A program made the position numbers and the translations under genes. A DNA stretch of 64,000 bases from JACMLD01 sp044223995 (GTDB lineage: Bacteria; Bacteroidota; Bacteroidia; Chitinophagales; Chitinophagaceae). The notes beneath the pieces are model-generated. The model searched no databases. It was not told where the DNA came from and saw only the letters and a program-made list of their open reading frames with translations. Shown piece by piece: positions 18,036-26,499 of this stretch. The stretch covers positions 248,001 through 312,000 of the forward strand of contig JBGALE010000001.1 of the NCBI GenBank assembly GCA_044223995.1, in the 5' to 3' direction. The number at the start of each line of letters is the position of its first letter. The first letter of the stretch is position 1.

Positions 18036-18680
18036 ATGATAACAGTTAGTTCGTTTGTTTTTAGCCCGATTGCCGAAAATACCTATGTTTTGCATAACGA
18101 AACAGGTGATTGCATCATTATAGATCCCGGCTGTTATTTTGGTAATGAACGCAGGGAACTGGAAGCTTATATTTCAGAGAACCGGTTACTGCCTAAATAT
18201 TTGTTAAATACACATTGTCATCTCGATCATGTATTTGGCAATAAGTTCATTCATGACACCTATGCATTGGAACCATACGTCCATTCCAATGAACAGGTTG
18301 TCCTTGAAAACGCCGGACTGGCAGGGAAAAGGTGGAATTTACCATTTGACAACTATACGGGCGTGCTTCATTTTTTACGTGAAGACGATATCATACGGTT
18401 GGGTGAAGATGAGCTAAAAGTATTGTACACACCCGGTCACAGCCCCGGTCATATATGCTTTTACTGCGCTGCGCAGCAATTTATCATAGGCGGTGATGTA
18501 TTGTTCCGGATGAGTATCGGCAGGACCGATTTGCCGGGCGGCAACTTCGAAACGCTTATCCATAGTATTAAAACCCGGCTTTGGGTATTGCCCGATGATA
18601 CAATTGTCTATCCAGGCCATGGAGAGCCAACCACTATAGGTTTTGAAAAAAAACACAACCCTTTTTTACAGGAGGCGTAA
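18036..18680 (+). CDS. MBL-fold metallo-hydrolase (glyoxalase II-like)
   Basis: 214-aa metallo-beta-lactamase-fold hydrolase with the complete di-metal site: THCHLDH (His60, His62, Asp64, His65), a later His in PGHSPGHICFY, the bridging Asp in IGGDVLFRMSIGRTDLPGG, and the final His in YPGHGEPT. The order and spacing fit the small glyoxalase II-like group acting on thioesters, but substrate cannot be fixed. It has no signal peptide, so it is cytosolic. It stands 111 bases from the divergent TolB-like gene and two bases from an overlapping upstream start of the next lipoprotein gene. Confidence 0.93.
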   Translation: MITVSSFVFSPIAENTYVLHNETGDCIIIDPGCYFGNERRELEAYISENRLLPKYLLNTHCHLDHVFGNKFIHDTYALEPYVHSNEQVVLENAGLAGKRWNLPFDNYTGVLHFLREDDIIRLGEDELKVLYTPGHSPGHICFYCAAQQFIIGGDVLFRMSIGRTDLPGGNFETLIHSIKTRLWVLPDDTIVYPGHGEPTTIGFEKKHNPFLQEA

Positions 18681-18721
18681 CGGTGATGCAACAGTGCAGA
18701 CCAATCCGGTGTCAAACCGGT

Positions 18722-19066
18722 ATGATGCACCGTTCGCTTATCCTTGTCATATCGGGTATATTCATTGTTGTTTCCTGCAGCAAACGCGCACCCAATTGCT
18801 GCATACTACCGGCTATTGAAATGACCCGCACGCAAACACAATGTTCGGATCCATGGGGATATGGGAGCAGCAGGGAAGAAAACATTTCAAAACTGAATAC
18901 TTACCTGCAGCAGCGGCAGATTGAAGCCGGTTCTATTGACCTGCAGCCAACGGGAGAAACCTTGTTGTGCAATGCATGTGGTTGTTCCAACGGCTTTAAG
19001 TTTAGCCTGTACACACAAACAGCTTTTGTAGATACCCTGAAACGGCTTGGCTTCGCCCGTAAATAA
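18722..19066 (+). CDS. Cysteine-rich lipoprotein, 114 aa
   Basis: Signal peptide RSLILVISGIFIVVSC with a lipid-modifiable Cys at the end, so a membrane lipoprotein. The mature part contains six more cysteines: a CC pair in APNCCILP, one in TQTQCSDP, and three in LLCNACGCSNGF. That last cluster could bind metal or form disulfides. No known family recognised. I start at ATG 18722 (or 18725); an in-frame ATG at 18683 would place 13 polar residues before the signal. It follows the MBL hydrolase closely and may be co-transcribed. The stop lies three bases from the convergent flippase stop. Confidence 0.72.
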   Translation: MMHRSLILVISGIFIVVSCSKRAPNCCILPAIEMTRTQTQCSDPWGYGSSREENISKLNTYLQQRQIEAGSIDLQPTGETLLCNACGCSNGFKFSLYTQTAFVDTLKRLGFARK

Positions 19067-19069
19067 AGT

Positions 19070-20602
19070 TTACGGTCTTCTTAAAAATTTATTGAGAAAA
19101 GGAATAGACAAATCTTTCAGGTAAGGTTTTTCAACCCGGTACATGATATAGACAAACAGTGAAAATAAAAATGTAGCAAGAATAACTGTGCTCGCCCGGA
19201 ATGCAAATATGTCCTTTGGCGAAATAATATACCTGACTGCCAGGTAATACACGCCATAGAATACCAAAGAGAGTGCAAGTATGCTTAATAACTTCCTGGT
19301 AGGATATGGTATGGGATAATATTTTTGTCCCAGGTAATAACAAATTACCATTTGAATGCCATAACATACCATCGTGGCCAGTGCCGATCCGAAATAGCCC
19401 CAAACAGGAATCCACCAGATATTCAGGATGAAAGCGAATACTGCAGTGATGATGGTAATATAAGCGCCCATCTTGGTTTGACCACTTAGTTTAAACCAGG
19501 CCGACAAATTATAATAAATACCAAGAAAAACATTGGCCAGCAGCAGCACAGGCACTACATACAAACCTTCCCAGTAAGATTTATTGCGCAGGAAAAATTT
19601 CCATACATCCAGGTACATAGCCACCGCAAGGAACATGATGCTGAGGATGATGACAAAATATTTCATGATCCGCGCATAGGTTTGCCTTGCATTATCAGCC
19701 AGCGCATGCTGAAAGAAAAATGGTTCGGCGCCCATCCTGAAAGCCTGTATGAATAATGTAATTAGAATAGACAGTTTGTAATTGGCCCCATATACACCAA
19801 TAAGGTGGTTGTTTTTTTCCAGGCTGTAAGGAAGAAATTTTGGCAGAAAAAAGGCGCGGTCCAGTGTTTCGTTTACCATACCTGCCAGTCCCACAACAAT
19901 CAGCGGCAATGAGTAGGTCATCATTCGTTTCCATAATGCCGTGTCAATCTTCCATTCAATATTCATGATTTCCGGCAGCAGCAATAACCAGGTGACGAGG
20001 CTGGAAATCAGGTTGGAAATAAAAATATATACAATGCCCATATAGGGATTATAAAAAAGCGATACCCAGTGATGATCGTGGTGCAATAACCAGGGGCAAA
20101 CGATCAGGAAAAAAACATTTAACCCAATGTTGAGACCAATATTGACCAGTTTGATGACACCATATTTAATGGGCCTGTTTTGCAGGCGGAGATTGGCAAA
20201 TGGAATAGCCGTTAACGTGTCGAATGCAAGTATAAACGCGAAATAAGTGATGTATTCCGGGTGTTTACCCAGCTCCATCCAACCGGATAATGGATTTTTG
20301 AAAAACAACAAAAGCGCTGTAAAAATTATGGTGGTTATAAGCAAAGAAACAGAGCTGGTGCCCAGCACTTTTTTTCTTTCCTCCATATCCTGTGAAAACT
20401 TGAAAAAAGAAGTTTCCATTCCGTACGTGAAGATGACCGTGAGAAAAGGTATCCATGCATACACGATATTGACAGGAGCATAAGCTTCCGGTGTCAGGAT
20501 ATGCGTATACAAGGGAACCAATAAGTAATTGAGTAACCTTCCAAGGATATTGGTAAACCCATAAATAGCGGTTTGGCCCGCTAATTTTTTTAAGCTGCTC
20601 AA
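19070..20602 (-). CDS. Polysaccharide/oligosaccharide flippase (Wzx/MATE-like)
   Basis: About 510-aa inner-membrane protein with twelve to fourteen helices of the MOP superfamily, likely moving lipid-linked saccharides across the inner membrane. The N-terminus SSLKKLAGQTAIYGFTNILGRLLNYLLVPLYTHIL is typical of the polysaccharide-synthesis group. I place the start at TTG 20602, because related proteins begin at this segment and a -7 box (TAAATTTG, 20620-20627) lies just upstream of it. The alternative ATG at 20698 adds 32 basic residues and would put the box inside the gene. No glycosyltransferase cluster surrounds it. Confidence 0.85.
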   Translation of the reverse strand: MSSLKKLAGQTAIYGFTNILGRLLNYLLVPLYTHILTPEAYAPVNIVYAWIPFLTVIFTYGMETSFFKFSQDMEERKKVLGTSSVSLLITTIIFTALLLFFKNPLSGWMELGKHPEYITYFAFILAFDTLTAIPFANLRLQNRPIKYGVIKLVNIGLNIGLNVFFLIVCPWLLHHDHHWVSLFYNPYMGIVYIFISNLISSLVTWLLLLPEIMNIEWKIDTALWKRMMTYSLPLIVVGLAGMVNETLDRAFFLPKFLPYSLEKNNHLIGVYGANYKLSILITLFIQAFRMGAEPFFFQHALADNARQTYARIMKYFVIILSIMFLAVAMYLDVWKFFLRNKSYWEGLYVVPVLLLANVFLGIYYNLSAWFKLSGQTKMGAYITIITAVFAFILNIWWIPVWGYFGSALATMVCYGIQMVICYYLGQKYYPIPYPTRKLLSILALSLVFYGVYYLAVRYIISPKDIFAFRASTVILATFLFSLFVYIMYRVEKPYLKDLSIPFLNKFLRRP

Positions 20603-20619
20603 TGAATCAAAGATTTTGA

Positions 20620-20627
20620 CAAATTTA
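20620..20627 (-). promoter_or_regulatory. Bacteroidetes-type -7 box for the flippase gene
   Basis: TAAATTTG on the minus strand, exact to TAnnTTTG, ending 17 bases before the proposed TTG start at 20602. It argues against the upstream ATG at 20698. No clear -33 element. Confidence 0.5.
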
Positions 20628-20724
20628 GTTTTTTTGCGGTGCTGCAGATTCTTTTTTAACTTCCTGTGCGCATGCAACTGAAAGTAACCGCGCGGCATCT
20701 AGTTAAATGTATAAAACTAATTGT

Positions 20725-21372
20725 ATGAAACGAATTTTTATTCTACTAATGGCTGTTGCTTCTGTAATGATAGTAAGGGCCCAGCCCCAGGCTTTTGAAG
20801 CCACCACCGATTTTCAGCGCACCACACAGCCGGCAGCCATCATTGAACTTCCCTATACCGAAAATGTTGTTGAAAAGGCAATTGCTGACTATATGTCGAG
20901 AAAAGGGATGAAAGGCAGCGACACCAAGGGTTTTACCGTATTTCGCAGCTATAAATTGCGCGAATCGCAGGACTTTATGAGTGACCTCTATTTTAAAATC
21001 GAGCGCAAAAGCCGGAAAGAAAAAGATATAACTGTTGTGTCTCTTGTGGTGGGAAAAACCGGTGAAGATGTAAAGGCAAGGGTGGCCCCGGATAATTCCT
21101 CTCTTGATGGTGCAAAAGACTTGCTAAACGATATGGTTGCTTCCATCGATGCATATAACCTTGAAGTGCAGATTAAAGACCAGGAAGATGTTTTGAAAAA
21201 AGCGCAGAAAAAATTTGACGGCTTAGTAGATGATCAGAAAGATTATGAAAAGCGGATAAAAAGCCTGCAGGATAAACTGGAAGATAACAAGAAGGATCAG
21301 CAAAAGCAGCAGGATGAATTGAAGAAGCAGCAGGGCATACTGGAAACACTGAAAGGGAAAAGAAAAGCATAA
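20725..21372 (+). CDS. Exported coiled-coil protein, 215 aa
   Basis: Signal peptide at residues 1-19 (MKRIFILLMAVASVMIVRAQ). A globular domain of about 120 residues follows (IELPYTENVVEKAIADYMSRKGMKGSD...). The last 75 residues are a highly charged Lys/Gln/Asp-rich coiled coil (QIKDQEDVLKKAQKKF to LKKQQGILETL). Probably periplasmic. No function recognised. I start at ATG 20725 because it begins the signal peptide; an in-frame ATG six codons earlier is possible. It ends before a strong bidirectional terminator at 21396-21423. Confidence 0.75.
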   Translation: MKRIFILLMAVASVMIVRAQPQAFEATTDFQRTTQPAAIIELPYTENVVEKAIADYMSRKGMKGSDTKGFTVFRSYKLRESQDFMSDLYFKIERKSRKEKDITVVSLVVGKTGEDVKARVAPDNSSLDGAKDLLNDMVASIDAYNLEVQIKDQEDVLKKAQKKFDGLVDDQKDYEKRIKSLQDKLEDNKKDQQKQQDELKKQQGILETLKGKRKA

Positions 21373-21395
21373 TTACCAGATAAGATATGTTCGGG

Positions 21396-21423
21396 ACCGG
21401 CTCTTCAAAGAGCCGGTTTTTTA
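21396..21423. terminator. Strong terminator between convergent genes
   Basis: A perfect 10-bp stem (21396-21405 with 21408-21417, ACCGGCTCTT and complement) is followed by a T-run on the plus strand. It ends the coiled-coil gene and touches the 3' end of the di-heme peroxidase gene. Confidence 0.85.
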
Positions 21424-22464
21424 TTGTGGCTGTGCAAAGCGACTATCTTTGATAAATGTAGAATCGGTGAGTGTCCGGAAAAAAGCTTTGAGGTTACTCC
21501 TTTCAGTAGATGAAAGCGAAATACCATTGGTCAGTAAGGGATCGAGCGTTGCGCTTTTCACTACGCCGGTAGCATAATGGTTGAATACCTGGTCCAGCGT
21601 ATAAAAGCGCCCGTCGTGCATATAGGGATAAGTGATCATGATATTGCGCAGGCTCGGCACTTTGAATTTGATGGAATCAGAACTATTATGCGTGATGCGC
21701 ATGCGGCCATAGTCCTTCAGTTCGGGATGAAGTGTGAGGCCGTCGTTGCGGTAACTTAAATCTGTAAATAGTGGTTCTGCATGGCAGGCAGCGCATTTAG
21801 ACTGGAAAGTATTGTATCCACTTTGTTCTTCGGTACTAAAATGATCTTCTCCTCTTTTTATTTTATCATACCTGCTGTTGGCGGAGACCAGCATAACCAT
21901 AAACTGTGCAAGCGCCCGAAGCATACGCTGGCTGTTGATTTCATCGGTACCATATGCGGCCCTGAACATACTTTTATAGTTGGCATCTGCATTGAGCTTG
22001 GCGATGACATTATTAATATCTTCTGCCATTTCGTTGGGGGCTGTGAGCGGTGCCAGCGGCTGCAAGTCGAGGTGATTGATGCCACCGTCCCATTGAAATT
22101 CTGATTGCCAGGCCAGGTTAAAAAGACCAGGCGCATTGCGGGTTGTAAACTGGTTATTAAATCCGTGACTAAAATCGTGATCAAAAGTTATAAAAGCTGC
22201 AAACTGCTGGTGGCAGGAGGAGCAGGGAAAATTACCATCTTTAGAAAGCAAACCATCATAAAACAATTTTCTCCCCAGTTCAAATCCCTGTGTGGTAAGT
22301 GGGATTGTTTTAAAATCAAATGCCGGTGCGGGGAAATTAACCGGCACATTGAATGTAAGCGCCGATGGCGATGGCTGGCTGTCGTTCTTTTTACAACTAT
22401 TTACCTGCACAGCTATTGCAATCAATGTAACCAGGCCGGCGATGGTAAAAAATTGTTTGCGCAT
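21421..22464 (-). CDS. Di-heme cytochrome c peroxidase/MauG family lipoprotein (MbnH-like partner)
   Basis: 347-aa exported protein with two c-type haem motifs, CSSCH (residues 81-85) and CAACH (224-228), in the layout of the bacterial di-heme peroxidase/MauG superfamily. The signal peptide ends in a lipobox-like VNSC (Cys24), so it is probably membrane-anchored in the periplasm. It lies three bases downstream of an MbnP-family gene. In methanobactin clusters the MauG-like MbnH oxidises a tryptophan of MbnP, so this tight pairing suggests a similar partnership. There is no methanobactin gene here. An ordinary hydrogen-peroxide-removing peroxidase is the alternative. Confidence 0.88.
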   Translation of the reverse strand: MRKQFFTIAGLVTLIAIAVQVNSCKKNDSQPSPSALTFNVPVNFPAPAFDFKTIPLTTQGFELGRKLFYDGLLSKDGNFPCSSCHQQFAAFITFDHDFSHGFNNQFTTRNAPGLFNLAWQSEFQWDGGINHLDLQPLAPLTAPNEMAEDINNVIAKLNADANYKSMFRAAYGTDEINSQRMLRALAQFMVMLVSANSRYDKIKRGEDHFSTEEQSGYNTFQSKCAACHAEPLFTDLSYRNDGLTLHPELKDYGRMRITHNSSDSIKFKVPSLRNIMITYPYMHDGRFYTLDQVFNHYATGVVKSATLDPLLTNGISLSSTERSNLKAFFRTLTDSTFIKDSRFAQPQ

Positions 22465-22467
22465 TCA

Positions 22468-23256
22468 CTAATTGGTTATACTCGTAACTGTAAACATTTT
22501 TGAATAGTTTTCAGAGATGTCCTTTGCCAGTGAACCAGGCGTAGTACAGGAAGGGTTTTCTTTGATCATGATATCGTGCGGATTATAAAACCAGGCTTTT
22601 ACATCGGCATTGATTTTAATAGTGCTTTTGGTGCCGACAACGATTTCAGAATATTGACCGAAAGGAAATAAAAGTGTTGGTCTCCTCAGCACATTCGTTG
22701 AATCTTTAAATCCCCCGATATGGTACTCAAATTTACCATTTGTAAGCGAAGAAACGGGCGAATTTCCTTCCAGCTTGGCCATAATATAACCGGAGTTCCA
22801 GGTCCAGAACATACCCTTCGCCGGGTCAAGTGCCCCTGTTTGTGCGCCGCTTACATTTTTGATGCTGTCCACACCTATCAGGAAGGAAATACGGTTATAA
22901 CGAAACGGTACTGCAGCCAGTTTTACCGACCAGGTGGTGGAATCGGCCGCATCCACCAGGAAATATTTATCCGGGTTTACATGATAAATACGGTTCGAAT
23001 CGGTATTGATCAAATCAAAATTCGATACATAAAACTTGAAAGCAGACACTTTAAATGGCTCGTCCCAGAAATTGGTGTAGCTGGAATCAAAACTCAACCT
23101 TACTGAATCGCAGGTGGGTGTAAAATTGATGCTGAGGTTAAAACTATCAGATGGGGTTTTGTAGCCACCGGTAGCACTGTATTCTTTGGAACAACTTGCA
23201 ATAATAACCAACAGGAAAATGAATAATGCAGCAGGTAGGAGGTGTCGCTTTTTCAT
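22468..23256 (-). CDS. MbnP-family lipoprotein, partner of the di-heme protein
   Basis: 262-aa lipoprotein (lipobox ending at Cys22, IIASCSKEY). It shows the MbnP pattern: an N-terminal beta strand with a Cys and charged residues (NFTPTCDSVRLSFD), KVSAFKFYVSNFDLI, YFLVDAADS, ISFLIGVDS, and GMFWTWNSGYIMAKLEG with Trp151 and Trp153. In the characterised pair a Trp of MbnP becomes kynurenine and helps bind copper; whether the same Trp exists here needs an alignment. I start at ATG 23256; the frame is open to 23382 but that part lies inside arfB. The gene is 22 bases from arfB and three bases from its di-heme partner. Confidence 0.82.
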   Translation of the reverse strand: MKKRHLLPAALFIFLLVIIASCSKEYSATGGYKTPSDSFNLSINFTPTCDSVRLSFDSSYTNFWDEPFKVSAFKFYVSNFDLINTDSNRIYHVNPDKYFLVDAADSTTWSVKLAAVPFRYNRISFLIGVDSIKNVSGAQTGALDPAKGMFWTWNSGYIMAKLEGNSPVSSLTNGKFEYHIGGFKDSTNVLRRPTLLFPFGQYSEIVVGTKSTIKINADVKAWFYNPHDIMIKENPSCTTPGSLAKDISENYSKMFTVTSITN

Positions 23257-23278
23257 AGATGGAATTGTTTTCAGTTTC

Positions 23279-23680
23279 TCAATCAACATACCGGATTTTC
23301 TTGCGTTGTTGTTTGGATTCGCTTTTTCTTTTTTTACTTTCAATCCTGTTTTCTTTTGATGCTTTGGAAGGTTTGGTGGCAATGCGTGCCTTTTTCTTCT
23401 TCAGCGCCTCGGTTAACAGGAGGTTGATTTTTTTTACAACCTCTTCTTTATTGGATAACTGGGTACGGTGTATTTGGCTTCTTACCTGCAAAAACCCTTC
23501 CGAATTAATCCTGTTTTCCAGTTTTTTTTGAACGATTTCTTTTTGACTGCCAGATAATAAATTAGAGTGGCCCACGTTGAAAGCCCCTTCTACCGCGGTT
23601 TCTACTTTATTTACGTTTTGGCCGCCCTTTCCCCCGCTGCGAAATGTTTTAAAACTTATTTCCTGTGAAACATTGATCAT
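23279..23680 (-). CDS. arfB: Alternative ribosome-rescue factor B (GGQ peptidyl-tRNA hydrolase)
   Basis: 133-aa cytosolic protein with the release-factor GGQ motif at residues 19-21 (FRSGGKGGQNVNKVE) and a long basic tail (KKKKARIATKPSKASKENR...KRKSESKQQRKKIR). The tail enters the empty mRNA channel of stalled ribosomes. The length and lack of codon-recognition domains separate it from RF1/RF2. It is divergent from dtd and lies immediately upstream of the MbnP-like gene, so the three minus-strand genes may share a transcript, though their functions are unrelated. Confidence 0.93.
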   Translation of the reverse strand: MINVSQEISFKTFRSGGKGGQNVNKVETAVEGAFNVGHSNLLSGSQKEIVQKKLENRINSEGFLQVRSQIHRTQLSNKEEVVKKINLLLTEALKKKKARIATKPSKASKENRIESKKRKSESKQQRKKIRYVD

Positions 23681-23730
23681 GGCTGTTACTATTGAGTTGA
23701 ATAGTAAATTTACGAACTATAAACATTCCC

Positions 23731-24183
23731 ATGCGCGCAGTTATACAAAGGGTTTCAGAAGCAAGTGTGACCATACATGGACAGGTACGTTCTTCAGTAA
23801 AAAAAGGTTTGCTCGTACTGGTAGGTATCGAAGACGCCGATACAGCAGAAGATATTCAATGGCTGAGTGGAAAAATTGTTAACCTCCGCATTTTTGACGA
23901 TGCCGGCGGTGTAATGAATCTCGCTTTGAAAGATGTAGGCGGCGATATTTTATTGATCAGCCAGTTTACCCTGCATGCAGCTACCAAAAAAGGGAACCGT
24001 CCATCTTATATCCGGGCCAGCAAACCGGAAATTGCCATTCCTTTGTATGAAGCTATGGTCAGGCAACTGGAAACAGACCTGGGCAAATCCATTGGTACCG
24101 GCGAATTTGGCGCCGATATGAAAGTTGCCCTGTTAAACGATGGGCCCGTTACCATCATTATCGATACAAAGAACAGGGAATAA
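23731..24183 (+). CDS. dtd: D-aminoacyl-tRNA deacylase
   Basis: 150-aa protein of the DTD family, which removes D-amino acids (and glycine) mischarged on tRNA. It has the two active-site signatures: SQFTL (about residues 78-82) and the cross-subunit NDGPVT near the C-terminus (about 135-140). Length and N-terminus MRAVIQRVSEASV are standard. It is the first of a plus-strand run with the MazG-like gene and glyS, a group linked by quality control of nucleotides and aminoacyl-tRNA. Confidence 0.96.
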   Translation: MRAVIQRVSEASVTIHGQVRSSVKKGLLVLVGIEDADTAEDIQWLSGKIVNLRIFDDAGGVMNLALKDVGGDILLISQFTLHAATKKGNRPSYIRASKPEIAIPLYEAMVRQLETDLGKSIGTGEFGADMKVALLNDGPVTIIIDTKNRE

Positions 24184-24217
24184 TATCTCGATTTTTTTGA
24201 ACATACAAACTGATACT

Positions 24218-24544
24218 ATGACAATACAGGAAGCGCAGCAACAGGTGGACGATTGGATAAAGACTACAGGGGTACGCTATTACAGTGAATTGACCAATCT
24301 CGGCATACTGATGGAAGAAGTAGGGGAATTGTCAAGGCTGATGGTCAGGAAATACGGAGAACAATCATTCAAGGAAAGCGATAAGGCAAGAGACCTGCCC
24401 GATGAAATGGCTGATGTGTTGTGGGTACTGATCTGCCTGGCCAATCAAACCGGCGTGGATCTTACCGAAGCACTGAAAAAAAATTTTGAAAAGAAAAACA
24501 CCAGGGACAAAGACCGGCACCGCGACAACCCCAAATTGCAGTAA
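24218..24544 (+). CDS. MazG-like nucleotide pyrophosphohydrolase
   Basis: 108-aa all-alpha NTP-PPase of the MazG superfamily, one-domain type. The metal-binding pattern is visible in LMEEVGELSRLM (ExxE, about residues 28-39) and LPDEMADVLWVLICLA (ExxD, about 56-71). Such enzymes hydrolyse non-canonical NTPs to NMP and pyrophosphate. I start at ATG 24218, 34 bases after dtd; the frame upstream of this is only the dtd shadow. It ends with a basic, charged tail. Confidence 0.9.
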   Translation: MTIQEAQQQVDDWIKTTGVRYYSELTNLGILMEEVGELSRLMVRKYGEQSFKESDKARDLPDEMADVLWVLICLANQTGVDLTEALKKNFEKKNTRDKDRHRDNPKLQ

Positions 24545-24584
24545 GTGGTTCCGAATCGGGTATAAAAAAATCGCTTCACTATCT

Positions 24585-24592
24585 TACCTTTG
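24585..24592 (+). promoter_or_regulatory. Bacteroidetes-type -7 box for glyS
   Basis: TACCTTTG, exact to TAnnTTTG, ending seven bases before the glyS ATG at 24600. If the usual spacing holds, transcription starts at or next to the ATG. No clear -33 TTTG. Confidence 0.55.
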
Positions 24593-24599
24593 CGGCCTT

Positions 24600-26045
24600 A
24601 TGGCAAATGACAATAATAAGTTCCAGGCAATTATTTCGCATTGCAAAGAATACGGCTTCATATTTCCTTCCAGTGAAATATATGATGGCCTTAGCGCGGT
24701 ATACGATTACGGCCAGTACGGCAGCGAGTTGAAAAAAAATATCAAGGATTATTGGTGGAAAAGCATGACGCAACTGCACGAAAATATCGTGGGTATTGAT
24801 GCTGCTATCTTTATGCACCCCACTACCTGGAAGGCCAGCGGGCATGTTGATAATTTCAGCGACCCAATGATAGACAATAAGGACAGCAAAAAAAGATACC
24901 GGGTCGATCACCTGATTGAAGCCAGGGCCGATGAATTGAAATCAAAAGGACCAGAAGGGGAAAAAGAAGCAGAAATGTTGCTTGGATCGATGGATGCATT
25001 GCTCGCGAAAGACGATTTTGCGGGGTTGAAGAAATTAATAGAAGACAATAAAATAAAATGTGCTGTCAGTGGTACCTGCAACTGGACAGACGTTCGGCAG
25101 TTTAACCTCATGTTCAGTACGCAACTGGGTTCCGTAACGGAAGAAGCCAATGAAATTTATCTCCGCCCGGAAACGGCACAGGGGATTTTCGTCAATTTCC
25201 TCAATGTGCAGAAGACAGGCCGGATGAAGATTCCTTTTGGTATTGCACAAATTGGAAAGGCTTTCCGGAATGAAATTGTAGCCCGCCAGTTTATTTTCAG
25301 GATGCGCGAGTTTGAGCAAATGGAAATGCAGTTTTTTATTCGTCCCGGCACACAAAAAGAGTGGTACGAATACTGGAAAGAAGAAAGGATGAAATGGCAC
25401 CTGAGTCTTGGCATACCAAAAGAAAGTTATCGTTTTCACGACCATATAAAACTGGCGCATTATGCAGATGCTGCCTGCGATATTGAATTCGAATTCCCGA
25501 TTGGTTTCAAGGAAGTGGAAGGGATACATTCCCGTACCGATTTTGATCTCCGCAGCCACCAGGAATACAGCCGTAAAAAGATGCAGTATTTTGATACGGA
25601 AATCAACCAAAATTATATTCCCTATGTGATAGAAACATCGATAGGACTGGACAGGATGTTCCTGCTTATAATGAGTAATTCTTACGTGGAAGAAGACCTG
25701 GGAACGCCTGAAAAGCCCGACAACCGGGTAGTTTTGAGGTTTCCACCCCGGCTTGCCCCAATAAAACTGGCCATTTTGCCGTTAACAAAAAAGGACGGAT
25801 TACCAGAAATAGCCAGGAAAATTATGGATGACTGTAAAAGTTCCTTCCGGTGCTTCTATGAAGAAAAAGATACAATTGGAAAGCGGTACCGAAGAATGGA
25901 TGCGATCGGAACCCCTTTCTGTGTGACAATTGATCACCAGACTAAGGAAGACAATACAGTTACCATCCGTTATCGGGACAGTATGGCCCAGGAAAGGATA
26001 AGTATTAACGAGTTACGAACATTGGTAGAAAAAAATATTTCCTGA
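24600..26045 (+). CDS. glyS: Glycine-tRNA ligase (dimeric, class II)
   Basis: 481-aa cytosolic enzyme charging tRNA-Gly, of the homodimeric type (not the alpha2beta2 GlyQ/GlyS form). N-terminal KEYGFIFPSSEIYDGLSAVYDYG and the motif-2 region YLRPETAQGIFVNFLNV with AFRNEIVARQFIFRMREFEQMEM are characteristic. The motif-3 Arg is in YVIETSIGLDRMFL. The C-terminal anticodon-binding domain covers about residues 370-481. The start at 24600 matches the usual N-terminus (MANDNNKFQAIISHCKEYG) and follows the -7 box at 24585-24592. Confidence 0.97.
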   Translation: MANDNNKFQAIISHCKEYGFIFPSSEIYDGLSAVYDYGQYGSELKKNIKDYWWKSMTQLHENIVGIDAAIFMHPTTWKASGHVDNFSDPMIDNKDSKKRYRVDHLIEARADELKSKGPEGEKEAEMLLGSMDALLAKDDFAGLKKLIEDNKIKCAVSGTCNWTDVRQFNLMFSTQLGSVTEEANEIYLRPETAQGIFVNFLNVQKTGRMKIPFGIAQIGKAFRNEIVARQFIFRMREFEQMEMQFFIRPGTQKEWYEYWKEERMKWHLSLGIPKESYRFHDHIKLAHYADAACDIEFEFPIGFKEVEGIHSRTDFDLRSHQEYSRKKMQYFDTEINQNYIPYVIETSIGLDRMFLLIMSNSYVEEDLGTPEKPDNRVVLRFPPRLAPIKLAILPLTKKDGLPEIARKIMDDCKSSFRCFYEEKDTIGKRYRRMDAIGTPFCVTIDHQTKEDNTVTIRYRDSMAQERISINELRTLVEKNIS

Positions 26046-26178
26046 CCACACGTAGATATACTATTTTAGATTGCGTAAAATCCGTCTTACAAAATCAATG
26101 TAAGGCATACCTTTTGAAAGAATATGATAGTGCTATGAACAATCCAATATTGTGAAAACCTATTAACTCTCTCAGACT

Positions 26179-26499
26179 ATGCTTGCTTTTATTGAAGTAA
26201 CTTTAAACGTATTCGTTTTGGCCGGAATCCTGGCGGCAGCAGCCCTTACCGGATTCATTGTAAAAAATACAAAGGCCAATTCGCTCAGGACAAATATCGA
26301 AAGGCTGGAAAAGGAAATGCTGAGCAATCATGCGGAAATACTCCGCTTGCAAAAAGAGCTCGCCACCTTCGATACACAATCTTCCCAGGCACCTATTGTT
26401 TCTATCCGCGACAACGCGTCCGAATCATCCAAGGAAAACCTCCCGGATGGTGGCATGCGAAAGAAAGCGTTTTCAGGTATTGGTAAAGCCAACCCCTGA
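26179..26499 (+). CDS. Membrane-anchored coiled-coil protein, 106 aa (paralogous-looking pair, first)
   Basis: One N-terminal transmembrane helix (residues 5-28, VTLNVFVLAGILAAAALTGFIV) is followed by a coiled coil (ANSLRTNIERLEKEMLSNHAEILRLQKEL, about 34-63) and a Ser/Pro/Gly-rich tail. No family recognised. The gene at 26628 encodes a protein of the same build and similar size, with the matching phrase HAEILRLQKEL versus QREIINLEDQL. The two may be diverged duplicates and could pair through their coiled coils. Confidence 0.65.
   Translation: MLAFIEVTLNVFVLAGILAAAALTGFIVKNTKANSLRTNIERLEKEMLSNHAEILRLQKELATFDTQSSQAPIVSIRDNASESSKENLPDGGMRKKAFSGIGKANP

Noticed and set aside
25035..25610. Minus-strand ORF of 191 aa inside glyS
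   Set aside because: Antisense shadow of a complete glycine-tRNA ligase.
26086..26104. CTTACA-N7-TGTAAG hairpin after glyS as a terminator
   Set aside because: Six-base stem with AT content and no T-run; too weak to call.
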